Counted from the stretch's first letter, positions 1-5,806 are shown. The stretch is DNA of 6,919 nucleotides from Chloroflexi bacterium RBG_16_64_32 (GCA_001795235.1 MGNZ01000064.1:1266-8184), one strand, 5' to 3'. Translations and numbers: made by a program. Notes: generated by a model from the letters alone, not told the origin.

Positions 1-722
1 CCGACCACGGCGATGACACCAATCCCCGCTGCAACGAAAATCCAGCCTCCTAGCCCGCCGGCGAATTCCTTGGGGCTACCACCGCCGTCCGGCACCATGC
101 CCGGCAACAGAGCGGGAGTCGGAGTTGGCGATCCTGCAAGCGTTGCGACGGGAGCCGGAGTTGGTGACGCTGCAGGCGTTGGGGCGGGAGTTGCTTCTTC
201 GGCAAGTGTGAACCTTGTTATCTCAGGCGTGCTGGAAAGCGGGTCAGGACGCGCTGGCCAGGTCGGGCTAAGGCTAGGTTCAGCAGTCGGCGTCTCGGAT
301 GGGGCAGTGACAGTGATTCTCGCTTGGTCGATAGCAAACGGCAGTACAGGCACGTGGTTATCAAGCACGAGCAGCACAGTCACGTCGTGGGGACCGGTGG
401 TGACACTCTCGAACGTGTGAGTGAGCCGGTCTGAAGCTGCGTAGATCGCCTCCGGGTCAGTGGGGATCGCGGGTTGGCCGGGCATGATAACCGGCTCCAC
501 GTCCAAGTAGTAGATTATGTGCCCTTGTTCCGGGGTCGCGCCAGTACCCGCGGGTGGTACGAGCATAAAGCCCGTGACCTCCACTTGAACTGTCACATTC
601 AGGCCTACGACGGCCGCTCCCTGGGCAGGCGAAATGATGCCTATGCTTGGGTGCTCCTGACCGAAGGCAAAGCTCACTCTCGCAACGGATACAAGTAGAC
701 ACAACACCAAGACAGGCCGCAT
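1..722 (-). CDS. Secreted, stalked surface protein (3' end outside window)
   Basis: Reading leftward from ATG at 722, the frame stays open to the window edge (240 complete codons, no stop), so the C-terminus is missing. Residues 1-21 are a hydrophobic signal peptide. Residues about 26-140 form a beta-rich domain with a 'HIIYYLDVEP...PGQPAIP' stretch (68-87), then 'THTFESVTTGPHDVTVLLVLDNHVP' features (101-125). From memory this resembles the small secreted DUF6130/DUF4399-type domains, but I could not check that. Residues about 141-208 are a Thr/Pro/Ser/Ala-rich linker (repeats of TPAP, SPTP, TPTP), typical of a cell-surface stalk. A hydrophobic segment starts near 224 and is cut by the edge; it is probably the membrane anchor. 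The start lies 14 bases after the stop of the LuxR-type gene, with no clear Shine-Dalgarno, so translation may be coupled to that gene. Function unknown; display outside the cell is inferred. Confidence 0.8.
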   Translation of the reverse strand, partial: MRPVLVLCLLVSVARVSFAFGQEHPSIGIISPAQGAAVVGLNVTVQVEVTGFMLVPPAGTGATPEQGHIIYYLDVEPVIMPGQPAIPTDPEAIYAASDRLTHTFESVTTGPHDVTVLLVLDNHVPVLPFAIDQARITVTAPSETPTAEPSLSPTWPARPDPLSSTPEITRFTLAEEATPAPTPAASPTPAPVATLAGSPTPTPALLPGMVPDGGGSPKEFAGGLGGWIFVAAGIGVIAVV

Positions 723-736
723 ATCAGACGCGTCTA

Positions 737-1225
737 CTAAGGGCCGATAGTGGGTACGCAGACTGATGAACCGATGGTTCCTGTAAAGCTCCCCATTTGC
801 TCACACACCCCATCTGATGAGTATGTCTGGGATACATTTATCCACCCGGCGACATCTGGAGTGACAGCCGTAACGTGGCTTGAGCGGGGTGCTAGCGGGA
901 TCACGACCATGACAAGGATGATAGCGGCGAGAATCAGGCCAGGCACCCTGAGTTCCCATGGATGTGCCCTACTCGTGTCTCGGCCGCGGCGATGGTTGGT
1001 CGTGCTCGATATGGTTGTTGCAGGGGCTGAAATGTACCACCAGGCCGCTAGTTGGATCCTGTTCCGCACCTCACACTTGCGGAAGATGTTCCTCAGATGT
1101 GTCTTGACCGTGTCTCGGCTGACGAAAAGCAGATTGGCGATCTCGATTGTCGACCGGCCTTCCGCGGCTAGCTCGGCAACTTGCGTTTCTCGGCGCGAGA
1201 GCGGCGGCCTGACAGAGACGGCCAT
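737..1225 (-). CDS. Membrane-tethered LuxR-type HTH regulator
   Basis: The 162-residue protein starts directly with a LuxR/NarL-type helix-turn-helix (residues about 8-63). It has the family pattern 'LSRRETQVAELAAEG', then 'IANLLFVSRDTVKTHLRNIFRK', which includes the recognition helix. There is no N-terminal sensory or receiver domain. After a polar linker, residues 94-112 form one strongly hydrophobic helix, followed by a tail of about 50 residues predicted to lie outside the membrane, with Cys141 and Cys156. The expected layout is a cytoplasmic DNA-binding head and an extracytoplasmic tail, comparable in logic to ToxR/CadC-type one-component regulators but with a LuxR HTH. ATG 1225 is the only ATG/GTG before an in-frame stop upstream (TGA at 1259-1261). 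It is followed 14 bases downstream by the stalked surface protein, its likely operon partner. Regulation through the tail (redox, ligand or partner protein) is inference. Confidence 0.88.
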   Translation of the reverse strand: MAVSVRPPLSRRETQVAELAAEGRSTIEIANLLFVSRDTVKTHLRNIFRKCEVRNRIQLAAWWYISAPATTISSTTNHRRGRDTSRAHPWELRVPGLILAAIILVMVVIPLAPRSSHVTAVTPDVAGWINVSQTYSSDGVCEQMGSFTGTIGSSVCVPTIGP

Positions 1226-1233
1226 CAGGAAAC

Positions 1234-1262
1234 AATCTAGGCACAGGCGGCAACTTTGTCAA
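1234..1262 (-). promoter_or_regulatory. Sigma70-type promoter of the LuxR-type gene
   Basis: On the minus strand, a perfect -35 TTGACA (1257-1262) is followed by a 17-base spacer and TAGATT (1234-1239, 4/6 of TATAAT). Only 8 bases separate the -10 from the ATG at 1225, and no Shine-Dalgarno fits in that gap. Transcription would start at or within a few bases of the start codon, giving a leaderless mRNA. Confidence 0.7.
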
Positions 1263-1267
1263 GGCAT

Positions 1268-1300
1268 TTTCACACTTTCTTCACCCATTCATCACCCGTT
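1268..1300. promoter_or_regulatory. Three 11-bp direct repeats, PHO-box-like operator
   Basis: On the plus strand, three 7-mers TTTCACA (1268-1274), CTTCACC (1279-1285) and CATCACC (1290-1296) are separated by the 4-mers CTTT and CATT, so the period is exactly 11 bp. The third copy is followed by CGTT. This is the architecture of PhoB/PhoP (OmpR-family) binding sites and looks much like the Streptomyces PHO box built on GTTCACC units. The array lies 5 bp upstream of the -35 of the leftward promoter and about 75 bp before the rightward gene, so it could serve either. The OmpR-family identity is inferred from spacing and base pattern. Confidence 0.5.
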
Positions 1301-1363
1301 TGGGGTATGTCTATCGCCGTCATATGCGGTCAATCTCATAGCTGTGACCATTGTCTCTTTAGT

Positions 1364-1370
1364 AGGGAGG
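1364..1370 (+). promoter_or_regulatory. Shine-Dalgarno site of the 1375 gene
   Basis: AGGGAGG lies four bases before ATG 1375, a strong ribosome binding site that fixes this start. It contrasts with the apparently leaderless divergent gene on the other side of the same intergenic region. Confidence 0.75.
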
Positions 1371-1374
1371 AACG

Positions 1375-1953
1375 ATGATCAAGCGTGTGGCACTGCTGAC
1401 GATCCTTCTGGCAACGACGGGCCTGATCGCAGCGCTCTTTTGGACGAGGGGGCCGTCCGACCCCGTCGTTGCCCTCCCCGAAAGCGCTCAGGCCCGATAT
1501 TTCGACGTTACGGTGACCACCCTAGACGGCAAGGAGTTCCAGCTTCCTGATAAGACCGTTACCTGCTCCTTGGAGTTCACCGCCGCGGTGGAGGACGGGG
1601 TCTACAACTGTCCGGCACCCTTCGATTTGGAGTCGCTTCTGGCGCCACCGCAGGTGTCTGAGAGTCCCAGGAGTGCCAATGATTCGGCGCTCATCGAGAT
1701 AGACGCGGGCACGATAGTCTGGGGCCTTCCCGCAAGTTCCTGGCAGACCGCACAGATACAGTACGGCGCAACTCTCTCTTCGGCCAACGTACTCTTAGGC
1801 GAAGAACTTACCGGCGGAGAAGCGGGACACATTGAGAACATCGTATCGCCGGAAATCTCGCGTGGTGTACACCCCAGCTACTTCTACTACAGAGCCAAAA
1901 CCAATGCCTCCGGCTATATGGGGACTGAGTGGCTGGCGAGAGGCATTCAGTAG
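1375..1953 (+). CDS. Membrane-anchored or secreted protein of unknown function
   Basis: A 192-residue protein that I do not recognise. Residues 1-4 (MIKR) are positively charged and residues 5-23 form a hydrophobic helix, so this is a signal peptide or an N-terminal anchor. There is no lipobox cysteine near residue 20. The remainder looks soluble, exported and beta-rich, with Cys64 and Cys79 as its only cysteines, the second followed by proline. That 15-residue spacing is the same as that of the two cysteines in the outer tail of the divergent LuxR-type protein. The C-terminal part carries an aromatic cluster 'SYFYYRA' near 168-174. The start is supported by a strong Shine-Dalgarno. Coding composition is less GC-rich than the com genes. 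It may share a transcript with the receiver-like gene that begins 37 bases after its stop. A partner or ligand-binding role for the divergent regulator is only inference from position. Confidence 0.78.
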   Translation: MIKRVALLTILLATTGLIAALFWTRGPSDPVVALPESAQARYFDVTVTTLDGKEFQLPDKTVTCSLEFTAAVEDGVYNCPAPFDLESLLAPPQVSESPRSANDSALIEIDAGTIVWGLPASSWQTAQIQYGATLSSANVLLGEELTGGEAGHIENIVSPEISRGVHPSYFYYRAKTNASGYMGTEWLARGIQ

Positions 1954-1990
1954 CTGCGCCGCACCCTCTACCGGGCGTAGCCGAGCACTG

Positions 1991-2635
1991 ATGGCACGCA
2001 CGATACTCATCGTCGCCGGCTACGGCCCCATCGCCGACTGGATGCGCAGGTGCTTAGAGGTCGATGGCTACGTGCCAGCCATAGCGACGGACCCTGACGA
2101 AACCGTCAGAATGGTTCTGCTTCTCAATATCGCCTTGATTGTCGCCTGGCCTACAATTTCGGGTTGTAGGGACGAGCAGGTTCTCGCCGCGGTCGGTGCC
2201 CACCCGAATGCAGACGGAATTCCAGTTCTATTTGCCAAGTTCCAGCGCCCCTGTAGCCTGCGAGCGATGGACGACTGGATCAGGGTCCCGCTCGCCGCAG
2301 ACGAACTCCTGCTGAAGGTGCGCTCTGTGCTAAGCGTTCAGTCGGCACCACGGCGCACGCCGCTCAGCGATTGTAGCCGATCAGCGCCCGGTCTCGATCC
2401 ACAGCCGCTGCCCGTCAGTCGTGACGGTGACGTCACCGTGCAGGTCGGTGCGGAAAACGGCGTCGCCGCCCAGGCGCTCGAGCACCTCCGGCGACGGGTG
2501 CCCGTAGCGGTTGTCCTCCCCGACCGAGATCACGTCAACCAGCGGACCTACGGCGGACACGAACTCGCTGGAGCTGGACGTATCGGAGCCGTGGTGCGGC
2601 ACCTTGTACACGGCCGCCCGCAGGTCGGCGCCTGA
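1991..2635 (+). CDS. Degenerate response-regulator receiver (pseudo-receiver)
   Basis: From ATG 1991, residues 4-114 follow the alternating helix/strand pattern of a CheY-like receiver: 'TILIVAGYGPIADWMRRCLEVDGY' at the start, 'ALIVAWPTISG' at the phosphorylation strand, 'IPVLFAKF' at strand 4 and 'IRVPLAADELLLKVRSVL' at the end. All canonical active-site residues are replaced. The acidic pair after strand 1 is Ala-Gly (9-10), the phospho-acceptor Asp aligns with Ala52/Trp53, and the Lys before the conserved Pro100 is Val99. It should therefore not be phosphorylated in the normal way. No output domain follows. Residues from about 131 on are read antisense through the end of comEC and have no domain character, so the native stop was probably lost and the true functional end may be near 2335-2380. 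No clear Shine-Dalgarno precedes the start, which was chosen because receiver homology begins there. The frame is open further upstream to 1832, but only out of frame inside the previous gene. Confidence 0.6.
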   Translation: MARTILIVAGYGPIADWMRRCLEVDGYVPAIATDPDETVRMVLLLNIALIVAWPTISGCRDEQVLAAVGAHPNADGIPVLFAKFQRPCSLRAMDDWIRVPLAADELLLKVRSVLSVQSAPRRTPLSDCSRSAPGLDPQPLPVSRDGDVTVQVGAENGVAAQALEHLRRRVPVAVVLPDRDHVNQRTYGGHELAGAGRIGAVVRHLVHGRPQVGA

Positions 2636-4783
2636 GCGGACGAGAGCGGCCTCCCGTGCCGACTCGATGTCGCCGGTGAGCAGGAAGGACGCCCGGCCCA
2701 TGGTCAGCTTGATGACCAGCGAGCCTTCGTTGGGGTCGCCGCCCGGCGGGGCGGAGAGGACAAGGAGACGGGCCCCGCTCCCCAGGTCTATCGTCTGACC
2801 GGGCACGGCCTCGTGGTAGGCAGGCGACTCCTCCCGCAGCGCCTCCTCCCAAGCGTCGAAGGCGGCCGAGTCGCCCTCTATCGGGCTGGCCACTACCGAT
2901 CCGACATCATAGCGCTGGAGGACGGCGGGCAGCCCCCCCAGGTGGTCTTCCTCCGGGTGCGTCAGGACCACGATGTCGATCCGCCGGTCGTAGAAGGGGA
3001 GACGGCGGCCCAGGGCGGCGGTGATGGCGTCTTCGTTGGGCCCTCCGTCCACGAGAATGCGATGACGATCAGGCCCCTGGATCATGATGGCGTCCCCCTG
3101 GCCCACGTCCAGGAAGGTTACCGAGAGACGGCCGGGGACCGGCGCCGTCATTCCGAGCCACAATAGCACCGACCCCAGCGCCAGGATCAGGGCCATGCCT
3201 GACGCCGGGAGGAGCGCCCGCGTGCGCGCTGGGGTTTCAGGGCGCGGCACGACAGTTCGCTCGGGCCTGCGGCGCGCCAGCAGCCAGACGGCGGCCGCGA
3301 GGGCGCAGTAGTAGACGATGGCGTGGGCGGTGCCCAGTCCGCTCACCTCCGCCGAGGCCAGCGGCACGTCCGCAGCCAGACGGACGACGGCGACCATGTA
3401 GGCGGCGGGCGGCCAGACCAGCCAGCCCAGGACGCCGGCGGCGGACGGCAGTAGAGCGCCGACGGCCGCGGCCAGCGCCGCGGTCAGGGCGACCAGCAGG
3501 AAAGCGGGAACGGCCAGCAGATTCGCTACCGGCGCCACCAGCGAGACTCGCTGGAAGTTCACGGCTGTGATAGGCAGCGTGAAGGCGATGGCGGCCAGAG
3601 TGACAGCCGCCAGTTCTATGGCCGGCCGGGTGAGGGGAAACGCGGCCGTAGCTGACCACCGCTGCGTCAACGTTTGCGCCCGCTCCCTCAGCAGGGGAGC
3701 CAGAGTCATCAGCCCCAGCGTGGCCGCGAAGCTCAGTTGGAACGACACGTCGTGGGCGGCTTGAGGGTCGATGGCGGTCATCGCCGCCCCGGCCAGGACC
3801 AGCGCAACGGGAGCGGTGCTCTGGCGGCCGAGGGCGATGGCCATCACGTACAGGCTTCCCATTATCGCCGCCCGAACTACCGACGGCTCGCCGCCTACCA
3901 GCAGGGAGTAGCCGACGACAGCCGCCAGCGCCAGCCACGCCGCCGGCCTCCGTCCGATCGCCCAGGCCAGCGCCGCCACCAGCAGGCCCGCCACGAGGGT
4001 CACGTTCTGGCCCGAAACCGCCACCAGATGCGAGGTGCCCGTGGCGTTCATATCTTCGGTAAGGTCGGCGGGGAGCCGCGCTCGCTTGCCCAGGAGCACC
4101 CCTGTCGCCAGAGACGCCTCCGGCTCCGGGAGGGCGTCCGCCAGGGCACCCGAGAGGCTGCCCCGGACGTCGATCAGGGCGGAACGGAAGGCGCTCCCCT
4201 CGCCGTGGGCGAGCACTCGGGCCTGGGGATAGGCGATAAGAGAGCCGATCCCCCGCCGCGCAAGATACTCGCGATAGTCGAAATCGTCCAAGGCGGGCGG
4301 CGTCTGCAGCTCGCCCTGAAGCTCCAGCAGGTCACCGTACTGGTAGCGCGGAAACGGCGCGGCCCGCATCAGCACTCCGCCGCTGTCAGGGCGCCAGCTA
4401 CCACCCCAGTACACCTCGCGCACGGCCAGGCGGTAGCGAACGGTGCTGCCCCGATCATCCGCTTCAGCGGCGACGACGGCGCGGAAAAGGATGTCGGAGC
4501 AGTCTTCGCCATTCCCAGAGGACTCATCTTCGGAACGGCAGTTGAAGCTGGCGATCCCGGACGGCGTATCCGGCGGGGCGGTGGAGTCGAATCGCCAGGC
4601 AGCGGCGAAGATCAGCGCGGCGCCTAGGGCGACGAGGCCCAAGGTCGATGCCCGCGGCCGCAGGGCGAAGGAGGCAGCCGCCAGGCCGGCGGCCGCAGCA
4701 AGCGCCGCCGAGAGGTCGGCGCCGGTGAACGCGGCGGCAGCGACGCCCAGGAGCCAGGCGAAGGCCAGGGCGCCGAGGATCAC
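2381..4783 (-). CDS. comEC: ComEC/Rec2 DNA-uptake channel protein
   Basis: This 800-residue protein is full length for ComEC, the inner-membrane channel that passes single-stranded DNA into the cytoplasm during natural transformation. Order of parts: N-terminal hydrophobic helices (1-63); a soluble OB-like DUF4131 region (about 70-190); the multi-helix 'Competence' domain (about 205-505) with 'SHLVAVSGQNV' (251-261), 'GGEPSVVRAAIM' (297-308) and 'DVSFQLSFAATLGL' (345-358); a last helix (about 528-546); and a metallo-beta-lactamase-like domain (about 552-800). The last domain has 'FLDVGQGDA' (557-565), 'THPEEDHLGG' (608-617, with the H-x-x-x-D-H ligands), 'LLTGD' (701-705) and 'VPHHGS' (728-733), so the putative nuclease site looks intact. 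The start is GTG, overlapping the comEA stop as GTGA, which implies translational coupling. The 3' end lies antisense to the receiver-like frame, but the C-terminus looks normal for the family, so comEC itself is probably not truncated. No U-rich terminator is seen after it. Confidence 0.96.
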   Translation of the reverse strand: MILGALAFAWLLGVAAAAFTGADLSAALAAAAGLAAASFALRPRASTLGLVALGAALIFAAAWRFDSTAPPDTPSGIASFNCRSEDESSGNGEDCSDILFRAVVAAEADDRGSTVRYRLAVREVYWGGSWRPDSGGVLMRAAPFPRYQYGDLLELQGELQTPPALDDFDYREYLARRGIGSLIAYPQARVLAHGEGSAFRSALIDVRGSLSGALADALPEPEASLATGVLLGKRARLPADLTEDMNATGTSHLVAVSGQNVTLVAGLLVAALAWAIGRRPAAWLALAAVVGYSLLVGGEPSVVRAAIMGSLYVMAIALGRQSTAPVALVLAGAAMTAIDPQAAHDVSFQLSFAATLGLMTLAPLLRERAQTLTQRWSATAAFPLTRPAIELAAVTLAAIAFTLPITAVNFQRVSLVAPVANLLAVPAFLLVALTAALAAAVGALLPSAAGVLGWLVWPPAAYMVAVVRLAADVPLASAEVSGLGTAHAIVYYCALAAAVWLLARRRPERTVVPRPETPARTRALLPASGMALILALGSVLLWLGMTAPVPGRLSVTFLDVGQGDAIMIQGPDRHRILVDGGPNEDAITAALGRRLPFYDRRIDIVVLTHPEEDHLGGLPAVLQRYDVGSVVASPIEGDSAAFDAWEEALREESPAYHEAVPGQTIDLGSGARLLVLSAPPGGDPNEGSLVIKLTMGRASFLLTGDIESAREAALVRSGADLRAAVYKVPHHGSDTSSSSEFVSAVGPLVDVISVGEDNRYGHPSPEVLERLGGDAVFRTDLHGDVTVTTDGQRLWIETGR

Positions 4784-5334
4784 GGGCCCACCGTCACCAG
4801 GTCGGCGATCTCCTCGAAGACGGAGGCCGGGATCAGCTCCCGCTCCAGCAGCTCGTCCACGCTGCTGAATGCGCCATCCTCGTCGCGCGATTGAACGATG
4901 CGTCCGGCGCGCACCTCGCCGATCCCTGGGAGCGCCTCCAACTCCTTCGCGATGGCGGTGTTGATGTTGACCAACGGCCCCAGCGAGGCTCCCGCGGTCG
5001 CAGTCTGGCCCAGCCGCGGTACGACGATCGTGTCCTCGTCGCGGGCACGGCGGGCCAGGTCTACGGCCGCCAGGTCCGCGTCCTCGGTGGCCCCGCCGGC
5101 GTCCTCCAGGGCGTCGATCCAGCGGTCGCCGTCGTCCATGGGGTAGACGCCGGGACGCTGGACGGCGCCGGTGACATAGACGCTGATCTCCTCGGCGGGC
5201 ACCTCGCCCAGGTCGATCTCGAGCGGTTCCGGCCCGCTGAAGCGATCCTCAAGCAGGAAGCCGATGCCGATCAGCAGCGGCACAGCGAAGACGGCGACGA
5301 TGAGCCAGCGGTAGCGCTCCAGAAGATCGGGCAC
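4780..5334 (-). CDS. comEA: ComEA DNA receptor (SLBB + helix-hairpin-helix)
   Basis: A 184-residue competence protein that binds incoming double-stranded DNA at the outer face of the membrane and hands it to ComEC. Residues 9-28 form a single N-terminal membrane anchor. Residues about 48-106 are an SLBB-type domain beginning 'ISVYVTGAVQRPGVYPM', as in Gram-positive-style ComEA. Residues about 122-184 are the DNA-binding helix-hairpin-helix pair, with 'NINTA' (123-127) and 'LPGIGEVRAGRIV' (135-147). The SLBB-HhH layout and length are normal for the family. The start codon is GTG at 5334, supported by a GGAGG four bases upstream. The stop overlaps the comEC start by four bases, and a good promoter lies about 40 bases upstream, so the pair forms an operon. 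No other com genes are in view. Confidence 0.95.
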   Translation of the reverse strand: MPDLLERYRWLIVAVFAVPLLIGIGFLLEDRFSGPEPLEIDLGEVPAEEISVYVTGAVQRPGVYPMDDGDRWIDALEDAGGATEDADLAAVDLARRARDEDTIVVPRLGQTATAGASLGPLVNINTAIAKELEALPGIGEVRAGRIVQSRDEDGAFSSVDELLERELIPASVFEEIADLVTVGP

Positions 5335-5338
5335 GGCG

Positions 5339-5343
5339 CCTCC
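5339..5343 (-). promoter_or_regulatory. Shine-Dalgarno site of comEA
   Basis: GGAGG on the minus strand lies four bases before the GTG at 5334. It supports this non-ATG start over any internal ATG. Confidence 0.7.
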
Positions 5344-5371
5344 GGGCAGGCTAAGAGGCGGCCTTGGCGCG

Positions 5372-5401
5372 AATATAGCGGCAAAGGGCGGATACCGTCA
5401 A
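5372..5401 (-). promoter_or_regulatory. Proximal promoter of comEA-comEC
   Basis: On the minus strand, TTGACG (5396-5401) is followed by an 18-base spacer and TATATT (5372-5377), 5/6 in both boxes. Transcription from about 5365 would give a leader of roughly 30 bases that includes the comEA Shine-Dalgarno. A 10-bp dyad, GCCTTGAGGC (5402-5411), abuts the -35 and could be an operator. Confidence 0.7.
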
Positions 5402-5768
5402 GCCTTGAGGCGGTGTGGCCCTAAATCTGCATGGCGGTAGGCATGTTTTGTGTTTCGTTTAGGATCGCCCGCAGCGAGAGACAGGATCGCCGATAGACAG
5501 AGAGAGGCGCTCCGATTCCCGCTCGCGGGGGGGTGCGGATCAGGTTCGGAGCGCCGTTACCTCGGACGGTTGATGGCTCCGCCGCGGCGCGCGACCGCGA
5601 AGGGAGGGGGGCGCGGTGCTCCAACGGACGGTGGCGCCTGGGATCCCTACTCGCCGGAGGTCTTGGGCCCGCACGAAGGATGGGAATCGATAACGGCACC
5701 GCCACCGTTGCGCAGCCATTTATCTGCGTGCACTATAGCCGCCGGGCGAAGCCTACGCAGCCCGTGGT
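5402..5768 (-). ncRNA. GC-rich non-coding stretch, possible structured leader RNA
   Basis: About 365 bases lie between two leftward promoters. Frames here give only Arg/Pro/Ser-rich, low-quality translations on either strand and I accept none as a gene. A transcript from the distal promoter would begin near 5768 and could form several hairpins: arms 5724-5729/5755-5760, arms 5692-5696/5705-5709, ACCGCG/CGCGGT arms at 5594-5599/5612-5617, and the 10-bp arms at 5506-5515/5546-5555. No U-tract terminator is seen before comEA, so the RNA could read into the operon as a long 5' leader. I looked for RNase P, tmRNA, SRP, TPP, cobalamin and T-box signatures and found none that hold. It may also be unremarkable spacer. 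Confidence 0.3.
5506..5555. repeat. Perfect 10-bp inverted repeat
   Basis: GGCGCTCCGA (5506-5515) and TCGGAGCGCC (5546-5555) are exact reverse complements with a 30-base loop. The loop contains a small CCCG-CTCG-CGGG hairpin in the plus-strand reading. As RNA on either strand this would be a stable stem. There is no U-run beside it, so it is not a standard intrinsic terminator. Confidence 0.6.
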
Positions 5769-5774
5769 AAGTTA

Positions 5775-5803
5775 AGTATAGCCATTACGATATATAATGT
5801 CAA
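5775..5803 (-). promoter_or_regulatory. Near-consensus distal promoter upstream of comEA
   Basis: On the minus strand, TTGACA (5798-5803, 6/6) is followed by a 17-base AT-rich spacer and TATACT (5775-5780, 5/6). This is the best sigma70-type promoter in the window. It starts about 55 bases after the dehydrogenase stop and would begin transcription near 5768, about 430 bases before the comEA start codon. Confidence 0.75.
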
Positions 5804-5806
5804 CCA

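Noticed and set aside
13..420. Plus-strand open frame rich in Gly/Ala/Val
   Set aside because: It is the antisense shadow of the Thr/Pro-rich stalk of the leftward surface protein, whose frame has a signal peptide and membrane segment.
608..617. Altered metal-site motif (HPEEDH) in ComEC; coordinates here are protein residues
   Set aside because: The spacing H-x-x-x-D-H is kept and acidic residues at these positions are usual in the family, so the site is not unusual.
750..1550. Long plus-strand frame across the LuxR-type gene
   Set aside because: It runs antisense to a clear HTH gene and overlaps the start of the 1375 gene; the translation has no domain character.
2351..2362. CGGCGCACGCCG as a terminator hairpin for comEC
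   Set aside because: The loop would be only two bases and there is no U-tract, so I do not call it a terminator.
3237..3938. Arg/Gly-rich minus-strand frame and similar long frames inside comEC
   Set aside because: They are high-GC shadows of comEC in other frames; comEC motifs are continuous across the whole interval.
5531..5545. TPP-riboswitch-like GAACCTGATCC on the minus strand
   Set aside because: The short match is not followed by the expected second stem, and no CTGAGA element lies upstream. Neighbouring genes are not thiamine genes.
5608..5630. T-box-like TGGAGCACCGCG on the minus strand
   Set aside because: It has two extra bases relative to the conserved UGGN-ACC bulge; no Stem I motifs, terminator or tRNA-related gene is present.
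5421..5770. Small frames on both strands upstream of comEA
   Set aside because: Translations are Arg/Pro/Ser- or Gly-rich without motifs, lack convincing ribosome binding sites, and overlap strong non-coding signals.
5793..5798. Perfect plus-strand TATAAT
   Set aside because: No acceptable -35 lies 16-18 bases upstream on the plus strand, and the product would run antisense into the dehydrogenase gene. The minus-strand promoter explains the AT-rich stretch.
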